Positions 51,328-61,328 of a stretch of 64,000 bases of DNA are shown here, piece by piece. Source of the stretch: Duganella callida (GTDB lineage Bacteria > Pseudomonadota > Gammaproteobacteria > Burkholderiales > Burkholderiaceae_D); NCBI RefSeq assembly GCF_004614165.1, contig NZ_SPVG01000129.1, positions 1-64,000 on the forward strand, in the 5' to 3' direction. The notes below the pieces were generated by a model. It was given only the letters and a program-made list of their open reading frames with translations. It made no database searches and had not been told where the DNA came from. Numbering within the stretch: position 1 is the stretch's first letter; every line of letters starts with the position of its first letter. A program made the translations under genes and the position numbers.

Positions 51328-52139
51328 CGGCGTGGCTCAATCAGGTCTTCTGTGAGGATGCGCTGGCCGGCCTGGCGCGCATCCCGGATGGTTCCATCGA
51401 CCTGATACTCACCGATCCGCCCTACAACCTGGGCAAGGACTACGGCAATGCCTCTGACCAGCAGACGGTGGATGCCTACCTGCGCTGGACCGAGCAGTGG
51501 ATCGACGCCGCCCTGCCCAAGCTGAAACCCAACGGCAGCCTGTACATCTTCCTGACCTGGCGTTTTTCGCCGGAGATCTTCGTCATGCTGAAACAGCGCA
51601 TGACCATGATGAACGAGATCATCTGGGACCGCCGCGTGCCATCCATGGGCGGCAGCGTGCGCAGTTACTCGTCGGTGCACGACACCATCGGTTTCTTCGT
51701 GCGCCGCAAGGATTACTATTTCGACCTGGACGCGGTGCGCATACCGTATGACGCCGAGACCAAGAAGGCCCGCTCGCGCTCGATCTTCGTCGGCGCCAAG
51801 TGGCTGGAAGTGGGCTACAACCCGAAAGACCTGTGGAGCGTGTCGCGCCTGCACCGCGAGCATCCGGAACGCGCCGACCATCCTACCCAGAAGCCGCTGG
51901 AGATCATCGAACGCATGGTCAAGGCATCCTGCCCGCCGGACGGCGTGGTACTCGATTTGTTCATGGGCAGCGGCACCACCGCCATCGCCGCCAAACGGCA
52001 TGGCCGCAACTATGTCGGCTTCGAGCTGAATCCGGAATACTGCGCCATCATCAACGCGCGCCTGGCGGCGCTGGAGGCGCCCGAGCCGCCGCCGCCCGTC
52101 AAAAAACCCAAGAAACCCCGAAGTTTAGTCAACTCATAG
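51324..52139 (+). CDS. Orphan DNA methyltransferase (N6-adenine/N4-cytosine, beta-class order) inside the his operon
   Basis: A 271-residue methyltransferase of the N6_N4_Mtase family. Catalytic motif IV DPPY is at 31-34. The AdoMet motif I region DLFMGSGTT lies at 211-219, after the target-recognition section, giving the IV-TRD-I order of the beta class that includes Ccr[15 protein letters not shown] precedes motif I. No restriction gene adjoins. It overlaps hisD by four bases (ATGA) and ends 12 bases before hisC, so it is translated from the his mRNA. The C-terminus is Pro/Lys-rich. The target site is unknown. Confidence 0.9.
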   Translation: MTAWLNQVFCEDALAGLARIPDGSIDLILTDPPYNLGKDYGNASDQQTVDAYLRWTEQWIDAALPKLKPNGSLYIFLTWRFSPEIFVMLKQRMTMMNEIIWDRRVPSMGGSVRSYSSVHDTIGFFVRRKDYYFDLDAVRIPYDAETKKARSRSIFVGAKWLEVGYNPKDLWSVSRLHREHPERADHPTQKPLEIIERMVKASCPPDGVVLDLFMGSGTTAIAAKRHGRNYVGFELNPEYCAIINARLAALEAPEPPPPVKKPKKPRSLVNS

Positions 52140-52151
52140 GAGCCCCGTAAG

Positions 52152-53246
52152 ATGTCCCCCATCGACCTGCTGGTAAACAGCACCATCCGTCCCGACGTAC
52201 GAGCCGTAGCAAGCTATCACGTTGCCGATGCGAGTGGTTTTATCAAACTGGATGCGATGGAGAACCCTTACCACCTGCCGCATCATCTGCGGGAGGACCT
52301 GGCGCAGCGGCTGGCCGACGTGGCGCTGAACCGCTATCCGGTGGCTTCCTATGCCAGCATCAAGCGGCGCATCCAGGACAAGCTGGGCGTGCCGGCCGGT
52401 TACGAGGTCATTCTCGGCAACGGCTCGGACGAGCTGATTTCGATCCTGTGCATGGCCTGCGCCATGCAGGACCGCCGCGCGGTGGTGGTGGCGCCGACGC
52501 CGTCGTTCGTGATGTACCAGCGCTCGGCGCAATTCGCCGGCATGGATTACGTCGGCGTACCGCTGAAGGCCGACCTGACGCTCGATCTGCCGGCCATGCT
52601 GGCCGCGATCCAGGAACACAAGCCGGCGCTGGTGTTCCTTTCGTATCCCAACAACCCGACCGGCAACCTGTTCGCGGAAGACGATATCGTCGCCATCATC
52701 CGCGCGCTGGATGGTTTCGGCCTGGCCGTCGTGGACGAGGCCTACGAGCCGTTCGCCCAGCAGACGTTTATGCATCGCCTGCCTGAATTTCCGAATCTGG
52801 TGGTGATGCGCACCGTGTCCAAGCTCGGCCTGGCCGGCATCCGGCTCGGCTACATGTCGGCGGCGCCGCAATTGCTGGCGGAATTCGACAAAGTGCGGCC
52901 TCCTTACAACATCAACGTATTGACGCAGGTGGCGGCCGAATTCGCGCTCGACCACGTGGAGGTGCTGAACCAGCAGGCCGCCGCGTTGCGCGCCGCACGC
53001 GCCGATCTGATGGCTGCATTGGCCCGTATGCCGGGCGTGGAAGTCTTCCCGTCGGCGGCGAATTTTATCCTGATTCGGGTGCCGAATTCCGACGATGCCC
53101 ACGCGAAACTCCTTTCTCACAAGGTTTTAATTAAAAATGTGAGTAAAATGCACAGTGTACTGGCCAATTGTTTACGCATCACCGTCAGCACCCCGGAAGA
53201 AAATTCCGCCTTCCTCGATGCTTTCGCCGCATCGCTGGCAGCCTGA
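52152..53246 (+). CDS. hisC: Histidinol-phosphate aminotransferase
   Basis: HisC, 364 residues, a fold type I PLP enzyme. It has GNGSDELISILCMA, the YPNNPTGNLF motif, VVDEAYEPF and the PLP lysine in RTVSKLGLAGIRLGY. It converts imidazole acetol phosphate and glutamate to histidinol phosphate. It follows the methyltransferase by 12 bases. Confidence 0.96.
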   Translation: MSPIDLLVNSTIRPDVRAVASYHVADASGFIKLDAMENPYHLPHHLREDLAQRLADVALNRYPVASYASIKRRIQDKLGVPAGYEVILGNGSDELISILCMACAMQDRRAVVVAPTPSFVMYQRSAQFAGMDYVGVPLKADLTLDLPAMLAAIQEHKPALVFLSYPNNPTGNLFAEDDIVAIIRALDGFGLAVVDEAYEPFAQQTFMHRLPEFPNLVVMRTVSKLGLAGIRLGYMSAAPQLLAEFDKVRPPYNINVLTQVAAEFALDHVEVLNQQAAALRAARADLMAALARMPGVEVFPSAANFILIRVPNSDDAHAKLLSHKVLIKNVSKMHSVLANCLRITVSTPEENSAFLDAFAASLAA

Positions 53247-53264
53247 GACCATCGCGAGCTTTTC

Positions 53265-53855
53265 ATGAACCGCACCGCAGAAATCATCCGCAATACCAAC
53301 GAGACGCAAGTCCGCGTTTCCATCAACCTGGACGGCACCGGCAAGCAGAAACTGAACACCGGCGTGCCTTTCCTCGACCATATGCTGGACCAGATCGCCC
53401 GCCACGGCTTGTTCGACCTCGATGTCGAAGCCACCGGCGACATCCACATCGACAATCACCACACGGTGGAAGACGTCGGCATCACGCTCGGCATGGCGGT
53501 GGCCAAGGCCATCGGCGACCGCAAGGGCATCGTCCGTTACGGCCATTCCTACGTGCCGCTGGACGAGGCGCTGTCGCGCGTGGTGCTGGACTTTTCCGGT
53601 CGTCCGGGCATCGAGTACCACATCCCGTTCACCCGCGCCATGATCGGCACCTTCGACGTCGACCTGACGCTGGAATTCTTCCGCGGCTTCGTCAACCACG
53701 CGCTGGTGACGCTGCACATCGATAACCTGCGCGGCACCAACGCCCACCACCAGTGCGAAACCGTGTTCAAGGCCTTCGGCCGCGCGCTGCGCATGGCGTC
53801 CGAGCTGGACCCGCGCGCCGCCGGCACCATTCCGTCGACCAAGGGTAGCCTGTAA
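53265..53855 (+). CDS. hisB: Imidazoleglycerol-phosphate dehydratase
   Basis: HisB, 196 residues, the monofunctional dehydratase without the N-terminal phosphatase seen in enterics. Metal-binding motifs are in [23 protein letters not shown] and [18 protein letters not shown]. The separate histidinol phosphatase is not in the window. hisH follows by 10 bases. Confidence 0.97.
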   Translation: MNRTAEIIRNTNETQVRVSINLDGTGKQKLNTGVPFLDHMLDQIARHGLFDLDVEATGDIHIDNHHTVEDVGITLGMAVAKAIGDRKGIVRYGHSYVPLDEALSRVVLDFSGRPGIEYHIPFTRAMIGTFDVDLTLEFFRGFVNHALVTLHIDNLRGTNAHHQCETVFKAFGRALRMASELDPRAAGTIPSTKGSL

Positions 53856-53865
53856 AACATCCATC

Positions 53866-54504
53866 ATGAAAAAAATCGTAGTAGTTGATTACGGCATGGG
53901 TAATCTGCGCTCGGTCGCGCAGGCGCTGCGCGCCGTGGCGCCGGAAGCCGAGGTGCTGATTTCCGGCGTAGTGGCCGATATCGACAGTGCCGACCGCATC
54001 GTGCTGCCGGGCCAGGGCGCCATGCCGGACTGCATGCGCAGCCTGCGCGAGTCGGGCGTGCAGGACGCGCTGATCGCGGCGTCGAAAAACAAACCCCTTA
54101 TGGGAGTGTGCATCGGCGAGCAAATGCTGTTTGATGTCAGCGAGGAAGGCAATGCCGCCGGCCTGGGCCTGTTGCCCGGCAAGGTGGTGCGCTTCCAGCT
54201 GGATGGTCAAACGCAGGAAGACGGCTCGCGCTTCAAAGTCCCGCAGATGGGCTGGAACCAAGTCCGGCAAACGGCGTCTCATCCGATGTGGCAGGAGATT
54301 CCGGACAACGCCTATTTCTACTTCGTGCACAGTTATTTCGCCCAGCCTGAGCAATCGGCCCATACCGTTGGGCAGACTGTGTATGGCGCACCGTTCGCCT
54401 GTGCCGTGGCGCGTGATAATATTTTCGCGACCCAGTTCCACCCGGAGAAAAGCGCCGCGGCCGGACTGCAGTTGTACAAGAATTTCGTCCACTGGAATCC
54501 CTGA
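53866..54504 (+). CDS. hisH: Imidazole glycerol phosphate synthase glutaminase subunit
   Basis: HisH, 212 residues, a class I glutamine amidotransferase that feeds ammonia to HisF. The nucleophile Cys is in [11 protein letters not shown], and His-Glu in [10 protein letters not shown] complete the triad. The N-terminus [12 protein letters not shown] is typical. Confidence 0.97.
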   Translation: MKKIVVVDYGMGNLRSVAQALRAVAPEAEVLISGVVADIDSADRIVLPGQGAMPDCMRSLRESGVQDALIAASKNKPLMGVCIGEQMLFDVSEEGNAAGLGLLPGKVVRFQLDGQTQEDGSRFKVPQMGWNQVRQTASHPMWQEIPDNAYFYFVHSYFAQPEQSAHTVGQTVYGAPFACAVARDNIFATQFHPEKSAAAGLQLYKNFVHWNP

Positions 54505-54535
54505 TTTTCTTTTTTAATTTTTAACTCAAACCATC

Positions 54536-55336
54536 ATGCTGCTCATTCCTGCCATCGACCTCAAAGACGGTCATTGTGTTCGCCTCAAACAGGGCGATAT
54601 GGAACTCGCTACCGTATTTTCCGAAGATCCGGCCGAGATGGCCCTGCATTGGCTGAAACAGGGCGCGCGCCGCCTGCACCTGGTGGACTTGAACGGCGCC
54701 TTTGCCGGCAAGCCGAAGAATGAGGCGGCCATCCGCGCGATTCTGCAGACGGTGCAGGATTACGCCGAAGAGAACGATCTGGACGAGATTCCGGTGCAGC
54801 TGGGCGGCGGTATCCGCGACCTCGACACCATCGAACGTTACCTGGACGCCGGCATCACCTACGTGATCATCGGCACCGCCGCGGTCAAGGAGCCGGGCTT
54901 CCTGCACGACGCCTGCGGCGCCTTCCCCGGCCACATCATCGTCGGCCTGGACGCCAAGGACGGCAAGGTGGCCACCGATGGCTGGAGCAAGATGTCCGGC
55001 CACGAGGTGATCGACCTGGCCAAGAAATTCGAGGCCTATGGCGTGGAAGCTATCATCTACACCGACATCGGCCGCGACGGCATGATGGGCGGCGTGAATA
55101 TCGACGCCACCGTCAAGCTGGCGCAGGCGGTGAAGATTCCGGTGATCGCCTCGGGCGGCCTGCACAACCTGGCCGACGTGGAAGCGCTGTGCGCGGTGCA
55201 GGACGAGGGCATCGAGGGTGTGATCTGCGGCCGTTCGATCTACGAAGGCACCATCGACCTGGCCTCGGCGCAGGAACGCGCCGATGAACTCAGCGGCGAA
55301 TTTGTCAACGGCGTGATCGAGGAAGAAGACGAATAA
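54536..55336 (+). CDS. hisA: ProFAR isomerase
   Basis: HisA, 266 residues, a TIM-barrel isomerase acting on phosphoribosylformimino-AICAR-P. Catalytic Asp is in [14 protein letters not shown], and the distal Asp in [21 protein letters not shown] and IASGGLHN form the phosphate sites. It has a slightly long acidic C-terminus (EEEDE). The stop overlaps the hisF start by one base. Confidence 0.96.
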   Translation: MLLIPAIDLKDGHCVRLKQGDMELATVFSEDPAEMALHWLKQGARRLHLVDLNGAFAGKPKNEAAIRAILQTVQDYAEENDLDEIPVQLGGGIRDLDTIERYLDAGITYVIIGTAAVKEPGFLHDACGAFPGHIIVGLDAKDGKVATDGWSKMSGHEVIDLAKKFEAYGVEAIIYTDIGRDGMMGGVNIDATVKLAQAVKIPVIASGGLHNLADVEALCAVQDEGIEGVICGRSIYEGTIDLASAQERADELSGEFVNGVIEEEDE

Positions 55337-56097
55337 TGCTCGCCAAACGCATCATCCCCTGCCTGGACGTGACCGATGGCCGCGTCGTCAAAGGCGTCAA
55401 CTTCACCGAGCTGCGCGATGCCGGCGACCCGGTGGAAATCGCGCGCCGCTACGATGAGCAGGGCGCCGACGAGCTGACCTTCCTCGACATCACCGCCACC
55501 AGCGACAACCGCGGCCTGATCCTCGACATCATCGAGGCGGTGGCCTCGCAGGTGTTCATTCCGCTGACCGTGGGCGGCGGCGTGCGCGAAGTGGCCGACG
55601 TGCGCCGCCTGCTGAACGCCGGCGCCGACAAGGTCAGCATGAACTCGTCCGCCGTGTCGAATCCGCAGCTGGTGTACGACGCCTCGCAGAAGCACGGCTC
55701 GCAGTGCATCGTGGTGGCGATCGACGCCAAGCAGACGTCGCCCGGCAAGTGGGAAGTGTTCACCCACGGCGGCCGCAAGGCGACCGGCATCGACGCCATC
55801 GAATGGGCGAAGAAAATGGAACAGCTGGGCGCCGGCGAAATCCTGCTGACCAGCATGGACAAGGACGGCACCAAGTCCGGCTTCGACCTCGGCCTGACGC
55901 GCGGCGTGTCGGATGCCGTCAACATCCCGGTGATCGCTTCCGGCGGCGTCGGCGGCCTGCAGGACCTGGCCGACGGCGTCAAGCTGGGCAAGGCCGATGC
56001 GGTGCTGGCGGCCAGCATCTTCCATTATGGTCAACACACGGTACAGGAAGCCAAGCGCTTCATGGCGCAGCAGGGCATCCCGATGCGCCTGGTTTAA
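55336..56097 (+). CDS. hisF: Imidazole glycerol phosphate synthase cyclase subunit
   Basis: HisF, 253 residues, forms imidazole glycerol phosphate and AICAR with ammonia from HisH. The N-terminal [20 protein letters not shown], catalytic Asp in FLDITAT and [15 protein letters not shown], and [10 protein letters not shown] are all present. Confidence 0.97.
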   Translation: MLAKRIIPCLDVTDGRVVKGVNFTELRDAGDPVEIARRYDEQGADELTFLDITATSDNRGLILDIIEAVASQVFIPLTVGGGVREVADVRRLLNAGADKVSMNSSAVSNPQLVYDASQKHGSQCIVVAIDAKQTSPGKWEVFTHGGRKATGIDAIEWAKKMEQLGAGEILLTSMDKDGTKSGFDLGLTRGVSDAVNIPVIASGGVGGLQDLADGVKLGKADAVLAASIFHYGQHTVQEAKRFMAQQGIPMRLV

Positions 56098-56106
56098 GAG
56101 AACAGC

Positions 56107-56535
56107 ATGATGAATACCCCTATCCAGCCCAAGGCAGCGTGGCTGAAGAAAATCAAGTGGGACGAGCACGGCTTGGTGCCGGTGATCGCCCAGGAAGCGG
56201 GCAGCAACGATGTGCTGATGTTTGCCTGGATGAACCGCGAGGCGCTGGCCAAGACGGTCGAGCTGGGCGAAGCCGTGTATTGGAGCCGTTCGCGCAAGAA
56301 GCTGTGGCACAAGGGCGAGGAGTCTGGCCACACGCAGAAGGTGCTGGAAATCCGCCTCGACTGCGATGAGGACGTGGTGCTGCTGAAGATCGAGCAGGCC
56401 GGCGGCATCGCCTGCCATACCGGCCGCCACTCGTGCTTCTTCCAGAAATTCGAGGGCGACGCCCAGGAAGGCGACTGGCAGAACACCGACCCGGTGCTGA
56501 AAGACCCGGCCGACATCTACAAGGACGGCAAATGA
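56107..56535 (+). CDS. hisI: Phosphoribosyl-AMP cyclohydrolase
   Basis: HisI, 142 residues, a stand-alone cyclohydrolase separate from HisE. Metal and zinc residues are in [20 protein letters not shown] text ([13 protein letters not shown]), [11 protein letters not shown] and [20 protein letters not shown] at 56107 or 56110 may start it. It overlaps hisE by four bases. Confidence 0.95.
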   Translation: MMNTPIQPKAAWLKKIKWDEHGLVPVIAQEAGSNDVLMFAWMNREALAKTVELGEAVYWSRSRKKLWHKGEESGHTQKVLEIRLDCDEDVVLLKIEQAGGIACHTGRHSCFFQKFEGDAQEGDWQNTDPVLKDPADIYKDGK

Positions 56536-56870
56536 GCACCATCCTGGACCGACTGGCGGACGTGATCGAATCGCGCAAGCCCGCCAACGGCGGCGACCCC
56601 CTCGCGTCGTACACCGCCAAGCTGTTCGCCAAGGGCGACGACGCGATCCTGAAAAAGATCGGCGAGGAAGCCACCGAGACCGTGATGGCCGCCAAGGATG
56701 CGCGCGCCGGTGGCGATAGCGGCAAGGTGCTGTACGAAGTGGCCGACTTGTGGTTCCATACGCTGGTGCTGCTGGCCCAGTTCGATCTGAAGCCGCAGCA
56801 GGTGCTCGATGAGCTGGCGCGCCGCGAGGGCGTGTCCGGCATCGAGGAAAAAGCTTCCCGTAAAGAATAA
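56532..56870 (+). CDS. hisE: Phosphoribosyl-ATP pyrophosphatase
   Basis: HisE, 112 residues, an all-alpha MazG-like NTP pyrophosphatase. The metal site is [16 protein letters not shown] with [13 protein letters not shown]. It acts at step two of histidine synthesis, before HisI. ATG 56532 overlaps the hisI stop. It is the last his gene here. Confidence 0.95.
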   Translation: MSTILDRLADVIESRKPANGGDPLASYTAKLFAKGDDAILKKIGEEATETVMAAKDARAGGDSGKVLYEVADLWFHTLVLLAQFDLKPQQVLDELARREGVSGIEEKASRKE

Positions 56871-56885
56871 CCCGACGGAGTCCGC

Positions 56886-57254
56886 GTGGATAACTGCATC
56901 TTTTGCAAAATAGCCGAAAAGAAAATCCCTTCGACCGCCGTGTACGAGGATGACGACGTGCTGGCCTTCAAGGACATCCACCCGCATGCGCCCGTGCACC
57001 TGCTGCTGATCCCGAAGAAACATTTCTCGACGTTGCAGGACGCCGGCGCCGAGCCCGCGCTGCTGGGTAAAATGCTGGCGCTGGCACCCCGTCTGGCAGA
57101 GGAAGCCGGCTGCGCGGTCCGCTATGATGCGGATGGCAAGCCGGGTGGCGGTTTCAAGACGCTGATTAACAGTGGGCCGGATGGCGGTCAGGAGGTGTAC
57201 CATTTACACCTGCATGTGATCGGCGGTCCGCATCCCTGGCGCATCGAGCGTTGA
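56886..57254 (+). CDS. hinT: HIT family hydrolase (HinT-like)
   Basis: A 122-residue HIT protein that hydrolyses nucleoside phosphoramidates. The N-terminal CIFCKIAEKKIPS and the histidine triad HLHLHVIGG are present. GTG is the start, 15 bases after hisE, so it likely shares the his transcript. Confidence 0.94.
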   Translation: MDNCIFCKIAEKKIPSTAVYEDDDVLAFKDIHPHAPVHLLLIPKKHFSTLQDAGAEPALLGKMLALAPRLAEEAGCAVRYDADGKPGGGFKTLINSGPDGGQEVYHLHLHVIGGPHPWRIER

Positions 57255-57370
57255 ATTGGGGCCGGCCGGCCATATTTACATCTGAGACGGCGCTTCGCGT
57301 ATACTGTCGCAGCGGTTCTCGGAAACAACGGATTTAATCTGGGCGCAAGACGCCTTGTAAGGGGAAGATG

Positions 57371-57580
57371 ATGGGTTCTACTAGCTGGATTCACTGGGCA
57401 ATTTTGCTGGTCGTCGTGATTTTGATCTTCGGCACCAAAAAACTGGGTAACGTGGGCTCGGACATCGGCAAGGCCGTCAAGGGTTTCAAGGATGGCGTGA
57501 AGGGTGCCGACGAAGACAAGCCGGCCGCACCGGCCGCCACGCCAAGCACCATCGACGTCGATACCAAAGAGAAGAAGTAA
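57371..57580 (+). CDS. tatA: Sec-independent translocase subunit TatA
   Basis: A 69-residue TatA. A short transmembrane helix ([16 protein letters not shown]) is followed by the [23 protein letters not shown] amphipathic helix and an acidic tail. ATG 57371 is better spaced from AAGGGG than ATG 57368. A 113-base gap separates it from hinT. Confidence 0.94.
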   Translation: MGSTSWIHWAILLVVVILIFGTKKLGNVGSDIGKAVKGFKDGVKGADEDKPAAPAATPSTIDVDTKEKK

Positions 57581-57608
57581 GCCGGTCTTCGCCGGCTGAA
57601 ATCGCCTT

Positions 57609-58130
57609 ATGATCGATCTCGGTCTTACCAAACTCGGCATCATCGGCGTGGTCGCGCTGATCGTCATCGGTCCTGAAAAGCTGCCCAAGGTGGCGCGCAT
57701 GGCCGGGACCCTGTACGGCCGCGCCCAGCGTTACCTGAACGAGGTGAAGTCCGAGGTCACGCGCGAAATCGAGATGGAAGAGCTGCGCAATCTGCAGAAG
57801 GAAGTGCAGGACGCGGCGCAGAACATCAAGTCCGAAGTGGAAAATTCGATTTCGCAGAACATGGCCGAGGTGGAAAGCGCTTTCCACGGCAGTACCGACG
57901 AAACATCCCCGTCGTACGATCACGGCACGTACGGCGCGCCGTTCAGCAGCGTCACCACCGACGACCTGGCGCGCAAGGCGCGCGAGTTCCGCCGCAAGAA
58001 GCTGGTGCGCAACTCGGCCATCCCGAACTGGTACAAACAGCGCCATGGCGGCAGGCAGCACGTGACGTCGGGCGCGGCGCGGGTGGCGCGCTTCCGTCCG
58101 CGCGGTCCCACCAACAGCTCTTTTTACTAG
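57609..58130 (+). CDS. tatB: Twin-arginine translocase subunit TatB
   Basis: A 173-residue TatB with N-terminal helix IDLGLTKLGIIGVVALIVIGPEKLPKVAR, then a long charged amphipathic region (about 30-90). The C-terminal part (about 100-173) is basic and longer than needed for function. It forms the receptor complex with TatC. The stop abuts the tatC ATG. Confidence 0.94.
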   Translation: MIDLGLTKLGIIGVVALIVIGPEKLPKVARMAGTLYGRAQRYLNEVKSEVTREIEMEELRNLQKEVQDAAQNIKSEVENSISQNMAEVESAFHGSTDETSPSYDHGTYGAPFSSVTTDDLARKAREFRRKKLVRNSAIPNWYKQRHGGRQHVTSGAARVARFRPRGPTNSSFY

Positions 58131-58886
58131 ATGAGTACACCTAACCAGGGCGAAGAGACCTTTATCTCTCACCTGATCGAACTGCGCGACCGCCTGGTCA
58201 AGGCAGCGATCGGCGTCGCGATCATGTGTATCGGCCTGATGTTGTGGCCGGGGCCGTCGCGCATCTACGACATCATTGCCGAGCCGATGATCGCCTCGCT
58301 GCCGGTGGGCTCGAAGATGATCGCCACCGGCGTGGTGTCGCCGTTCCTGGTGCCGATGAAGGTGACGCTGGTGATCGCCATCATCCTGGCCTTGCCGTGG
58401 GTGCTGTACCAACTGTGGGCATTTGTCGCGCCGGGCCTGTACGCGCACGAGAAGCGGCTGATCGCGCCGCTGGTGATTTCATCCTCGGTACTGTTCATGG
58501 CCGGGGTGGCGTTCTGCTATTTCCTGGTGTTCGGCCGGGTGTTCCATTTCATCGCCGAATTCTCGCCGACCTCGATCGCGGTCACGCCCGATATCGAGAA
58601 CTACCTGGACTTCGTGATGTCGATGTGCCTGGCGTTTGGCGCGGCGTTCGAGGTGCCGGTGGTGGTGGTGATCCTGGTGCGCATGGGCCTGGTGAGCGTG
58701 GCCAAGCTGAAGGAGATCCGGCCGTATGCGGTGGTGGGCGCGTTCGTGGTGGCGGCCATCGTCACCCCGCCCGATGCGGTCAGCATGTTCTCGCTGGCGA
58801 TCCCGATGTGTCTGCTGTTTGAACTGGGTCTGCTGGTGGCCCCGATGTTCGTGCGCCTGTCGACGGCGCCGGAAGAAAAAGCCTGA
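58131..58886 (+). CDS. tatC: Twin-arginine translocase subunit TatC
   Basis: TatC, 251 residues, six transmembrane helices, binds Tat signal peptides. It begins EETFISHLIELRDRLVKA and has the conserved LPWVLYQLWAFVAPGLYAHEKR loop and FGAAFEVPVVVVILVRMG. It completes tatABC beside the his operon, an arrangement known in Burkholderiales and relatives. Confidence 0.96.
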   Translation: MSTPNQGEETFISHLIELRDRLVKAAIGVAIMCIGLMLWPGPSRIYDIIAEPMIASLPVGSKMIATGVVSPFLVPMKVTLVIAIILALPWVLYQLWAFVAPGLYAHEKRLIAPLVISSSVLFMAGVAFCYFLVFGRVFHFIAEFSPTSIAVTPDIENYLDFVMSMCLAFGAAFEVPVVVVILVRMGLVSVAKLKEIRPYAVVGAFVVAAIVTPPDAVSMFSLAIPMCLLFELGLLVAPMFVRLSTAPEEKA

Positions 58887-58893
58887 TGCCGAG

Positions 58894-58914
58894 GCCGGCT
58901 ACGGCAGCCGGCCG
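58894..58914. terminator. Hairpin between convergent tatC and DUF1640-like gene
   Basis: GGCCGGCT-ACGGC-AGCCGGCC, an 8-bp GC stem eight bases after the tatC stop, covering the 3' end of the converging gene. It lacks a T run on either side, so terminator activity is only possible. Confidence 0.35.
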
Positions 58915-59216
58915 ATGATGTGAGCCAGCGCGCCGATCTCGACCGCGTGCAGGAAAAAAAACGATCCAGCCAGCCAGGTCAACTTGTGCTTTAAGGCCTC
59001 GACATCCAGCTTCAGCATGTCCTGGCCTTGCTTGAGCATTTCTATTCGGGCAATCATGTCGGTCTTAAGCATGAGCAAGTCGCCCGGCGTCACCGTGCCT
59101 TCAATCAGCGCTTCCTGTAATGCCTGAGACTGCGCCTCGGCTTGCGTTTGCGGCACGCCTGCGGCAATGAGTTTCTTCGCGTATTCCAGCGTGTCGAACT
59201 TGATGGGCATGGTCAT
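58899..59216 (-). CDS. DUF1640-like coiled-coil protein with C-terminal membrane helix
   Basis: A 105-residue protein resembling the DUF1640/CCDC90 group: FDTLEYAKKLIAAGVPQTQAEAQSQALQEAL, then a heptad-like coiled coil (about 45-80) and a terminal hydrophobic helix (WLAGSFFFLHAVEIGALAHIIG). Function in bacteria is not known. ATG 59216 has GGGAGG four bases upstream; ATG 59210 is the alternative. Confidence 0.72.
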   Translation of the reverse strand: MTMPIKFDTLEYAKKLIAAGVPQTQAEAQSQALQEALIEGTVTPGDLLMLKTDMIARIEMLKQGQDMLKLDVEALKHKLTWLAGSFFFLHAVEIGALAHIIGRLP

Positions 59217-59311
59217 GTTACCTCCCGATTTGATCGTAGCAGAAACGGCCAATGCATCGGCCATTCCCCATCGTATCGAATCACATGCCCATCAGTTTGC
59301 GCTGGCGCAGA

Positions 59312-61216
59312 TCACTGGGTCATCAAGCCCTTGATCACGCGTACCGGCGCGCTGCCGTAGCTGAGGAATTGCTCGTTGAATTCCTTCAGGTTGAACCTGG
59401 CGCCGAGTTGCTGCTTGCGCTGCTCGCGCAGTTCCATGATCTCGCTGTAGCCGCTGAAATAGCTGGTCAGCTGCACCGACGACACCTGCACCCGGTGCCA
59501 CTTCTCCACCGCCTCGCTGCGCGTCTGGAACGCCTGGCGGGTCAGCAGGTCCATGGCCTGTTCTTCCGTCATGCCCAGCACGTGCACGCTGTAGTCGAGG
59601 ATGGTGTTGGTCACGCTGCGCAGGTTCCACTTCGAGTACATCAGCCACATTTCCGGCGCGTTGTCGCCGTAGCCCGATTCCAGCATCATGCGCTCGCCGT
59701 AGACGGCCCAGCCCTCCACCATCGCGCCATTGCCGAAGATCGATTTCACGATCGACGGCGAGCGGTTGGCGTACACCAGTTGCGCATAGTGGCCCGGGAT
59801 CGCCTCGTGAATGTTGAGGATCTGCAGTATCCAGTAGTTGTACTCGCGCAGGCTGCTCTCGGCCGCTTCCGGCGTGGCGCCGTCGAGCGGCGTCACGTTA
59901 TAAAAGGTGCGGTCCTGCGGACGATACGGCCCCGGCGCATCGATGCTGGCGCCGGCCACGCCGGCGGCGTAGGCCGGCGTCGCGCGCACTTCCAGCGGTT
60001 TCTTCGGATCGAGCGTCAGCAGGTCGTGACTGATCACCCAGTCCTGCAGGGTGGGAATCTGGCGCTTGATCTCGGTGACGAAATCCTCGCGCGCCACGTG
60101 GCGCTCGGACAGCTTGTCGATCACCATGCCGATCTTGGCGAAGCGGTCGCTCGGCTTGGCGGTGCCGCCCATGGTCTTGTCCCACAGCTCGTCGGACAGC
60201 TTGTCCATGTTGGCCAGCAGTTCCTCGCGCGCGGCCAGCGCCTTCTGGTAGGTCTGCTCGGCCGTGCTGCCCGACTGGATGTCATAGGCGAACTTCTGCT
60301 CATACAGTTCCTTGCCCAGACGGAAGGTGCGGCGGCCCTTGGTGTCCATCAGCTTGTCCATCTCGGTCAGGAAGGCGACATAACCGTCGATGGCGGTCAG
60401 CGCGGCGTTGATGCGCTGGGTGTACAGCTGCTTCTCCACCGGCGTCAGGATGGACGCCTGCGCCACCTTGTCGACCTCGGTCAGCAGATGCTGGATGCCG
60501 GGCGCCTGGGCAATGGCCAGGCGCGTATGTTCGCGGGTGGGATTGACGATATTGTTGCGCGCCGCCTCGTAGTAGGCGGGGATGCTGGCGATGCGCTTGA
60601 GCAGGGTGCGCAGGCGCTGCGGCTGCGCCGCGTATTCGGTATTCAAAATCAGGTCGATCGGCCCGGCCACGTTGTAGCTGGCCGGATTCCATTCCCACTC
60701 GCGCAGGGTGGTCAGGCGGAAGCGGTCGCCGTCCAGCTTGTTCATCAGCAGGCCGAGGTCGGTGCGCTGCTTGGCCGACAGCTGGCTGGCGTTGATGGCG
60801 GCCAGACGGCCTTTCCAGTCGTCAATAAAGGCCAGTTCCTTCTGCTGCTCGGCCTTGTCGAACACGGTCAGGGTGGCGGCGGTGTCGTACTTGCCGGCGT
60901 AGATCGCGCTTTCCGAATCGATGCGCCACAGCGCGTTGAGGAATTGATTGCTGAGGGCGTCGAACTGGCGGTCCTGGCGGCGTTCCGGCGCCGCCAGCTT
61001 CAGCGCCGGCACGGCGGCGGCCTTGGCGACGTTCCTGCCTTTGCCCTTGGCCGTGGTTCTGGACGATTTGCTGCTGCTTTTGCCCTTGCCGGAAGGGCTG
61101 GACTTGCCGCCGCTCTTTTTGGCGGGCGCGGCCTTGTGGTGGTGCGTCGCGGCGCCGACCGGCGCAGCGGCCAGGGCCGCCATCAGCGCAGCCAGTGCGA
61201 GTTTGGTCTTGATCAT
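59312..61216 (-). CDS. DUF885 family metallopeptidase-like protein
   Basis: A 634-residue secreted protein. The signal peptide ends near APVGAA-TH, followed by a Lys/Ser-rich linker (about 25-70) with repeated SGK/SSK text. The DUF885 domain has the zinc-binding HEAIPGH motif and downstream EGWAVYGERMMLESGY, the pattern of M32-like carboxypeptidases. It is probably periplasmic. The substrate is unknown. Start 61216 gives a proper signal peptide; the longer frame adds 25 residues without one. Confidence 0.85.
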   Translation of the reverse strand: MIKTKLALAALMAALAAAPVGAATHHHKAAPAKKSGGKSSPSGKGKSSSKSSRTTAKGKGRNVAKAAAVPALKLAAPERRQDRQFDALSNQFLNALWRIDSESAIYAGKYDTAATLTVFDKAEQQKELAFIDDWKGRLAAINASQLSAKQRTDLGLLMNKLDGDRFRLTTLREWEWNPASYNVAGPIDLILNTEYAAQPQRLRTLLKRIASIPAYYEAARNNIVNPTREHTRLAIAQAPGIQHLLTEVDKVAQASILTPVEKQLYTQRINAALTAIDGYVAFLTEMDKLMDTKGRRTFRLGKELYEQKFAYDIQSGSTAEQTYQKALAAREELLANMDKLSDELWDKTMGGTAKPSDRFAKIGMVIDKLSERHVAREDFVTEIKRQIPTLQDWVISHDLLTLDPKKPLEVRATPAYAAGVAGASIDAPGPYRPQDRTFYNVTPLDGATPEAAESSLREYNYWILQILNIHEAIPGHYAQLVYANRSPSIVKSIFGNGAMVEGWAVYGERMMLESGYGDNAPEMWLMYSKWNLRSVTNTILDYSVHVLGMTEEQAMDLLTRQAFQTRSEAVEKWHRVQVSSVQLTSYFSGYSEIMELREQRKQQLGARFNLKEFNEQFLSYGSAPVRVIKGLMTQ

Positions 61217-61328
61217 CGTATGCAACCTTGTATCTGAAGCGGCAGAGATTATCACTAATCTGCGCGCTTGAGAGCGCCCGATACAAGACAAAACAATGGC
61301 AATTACAGAAATATTTGTTTTCCTTAAA

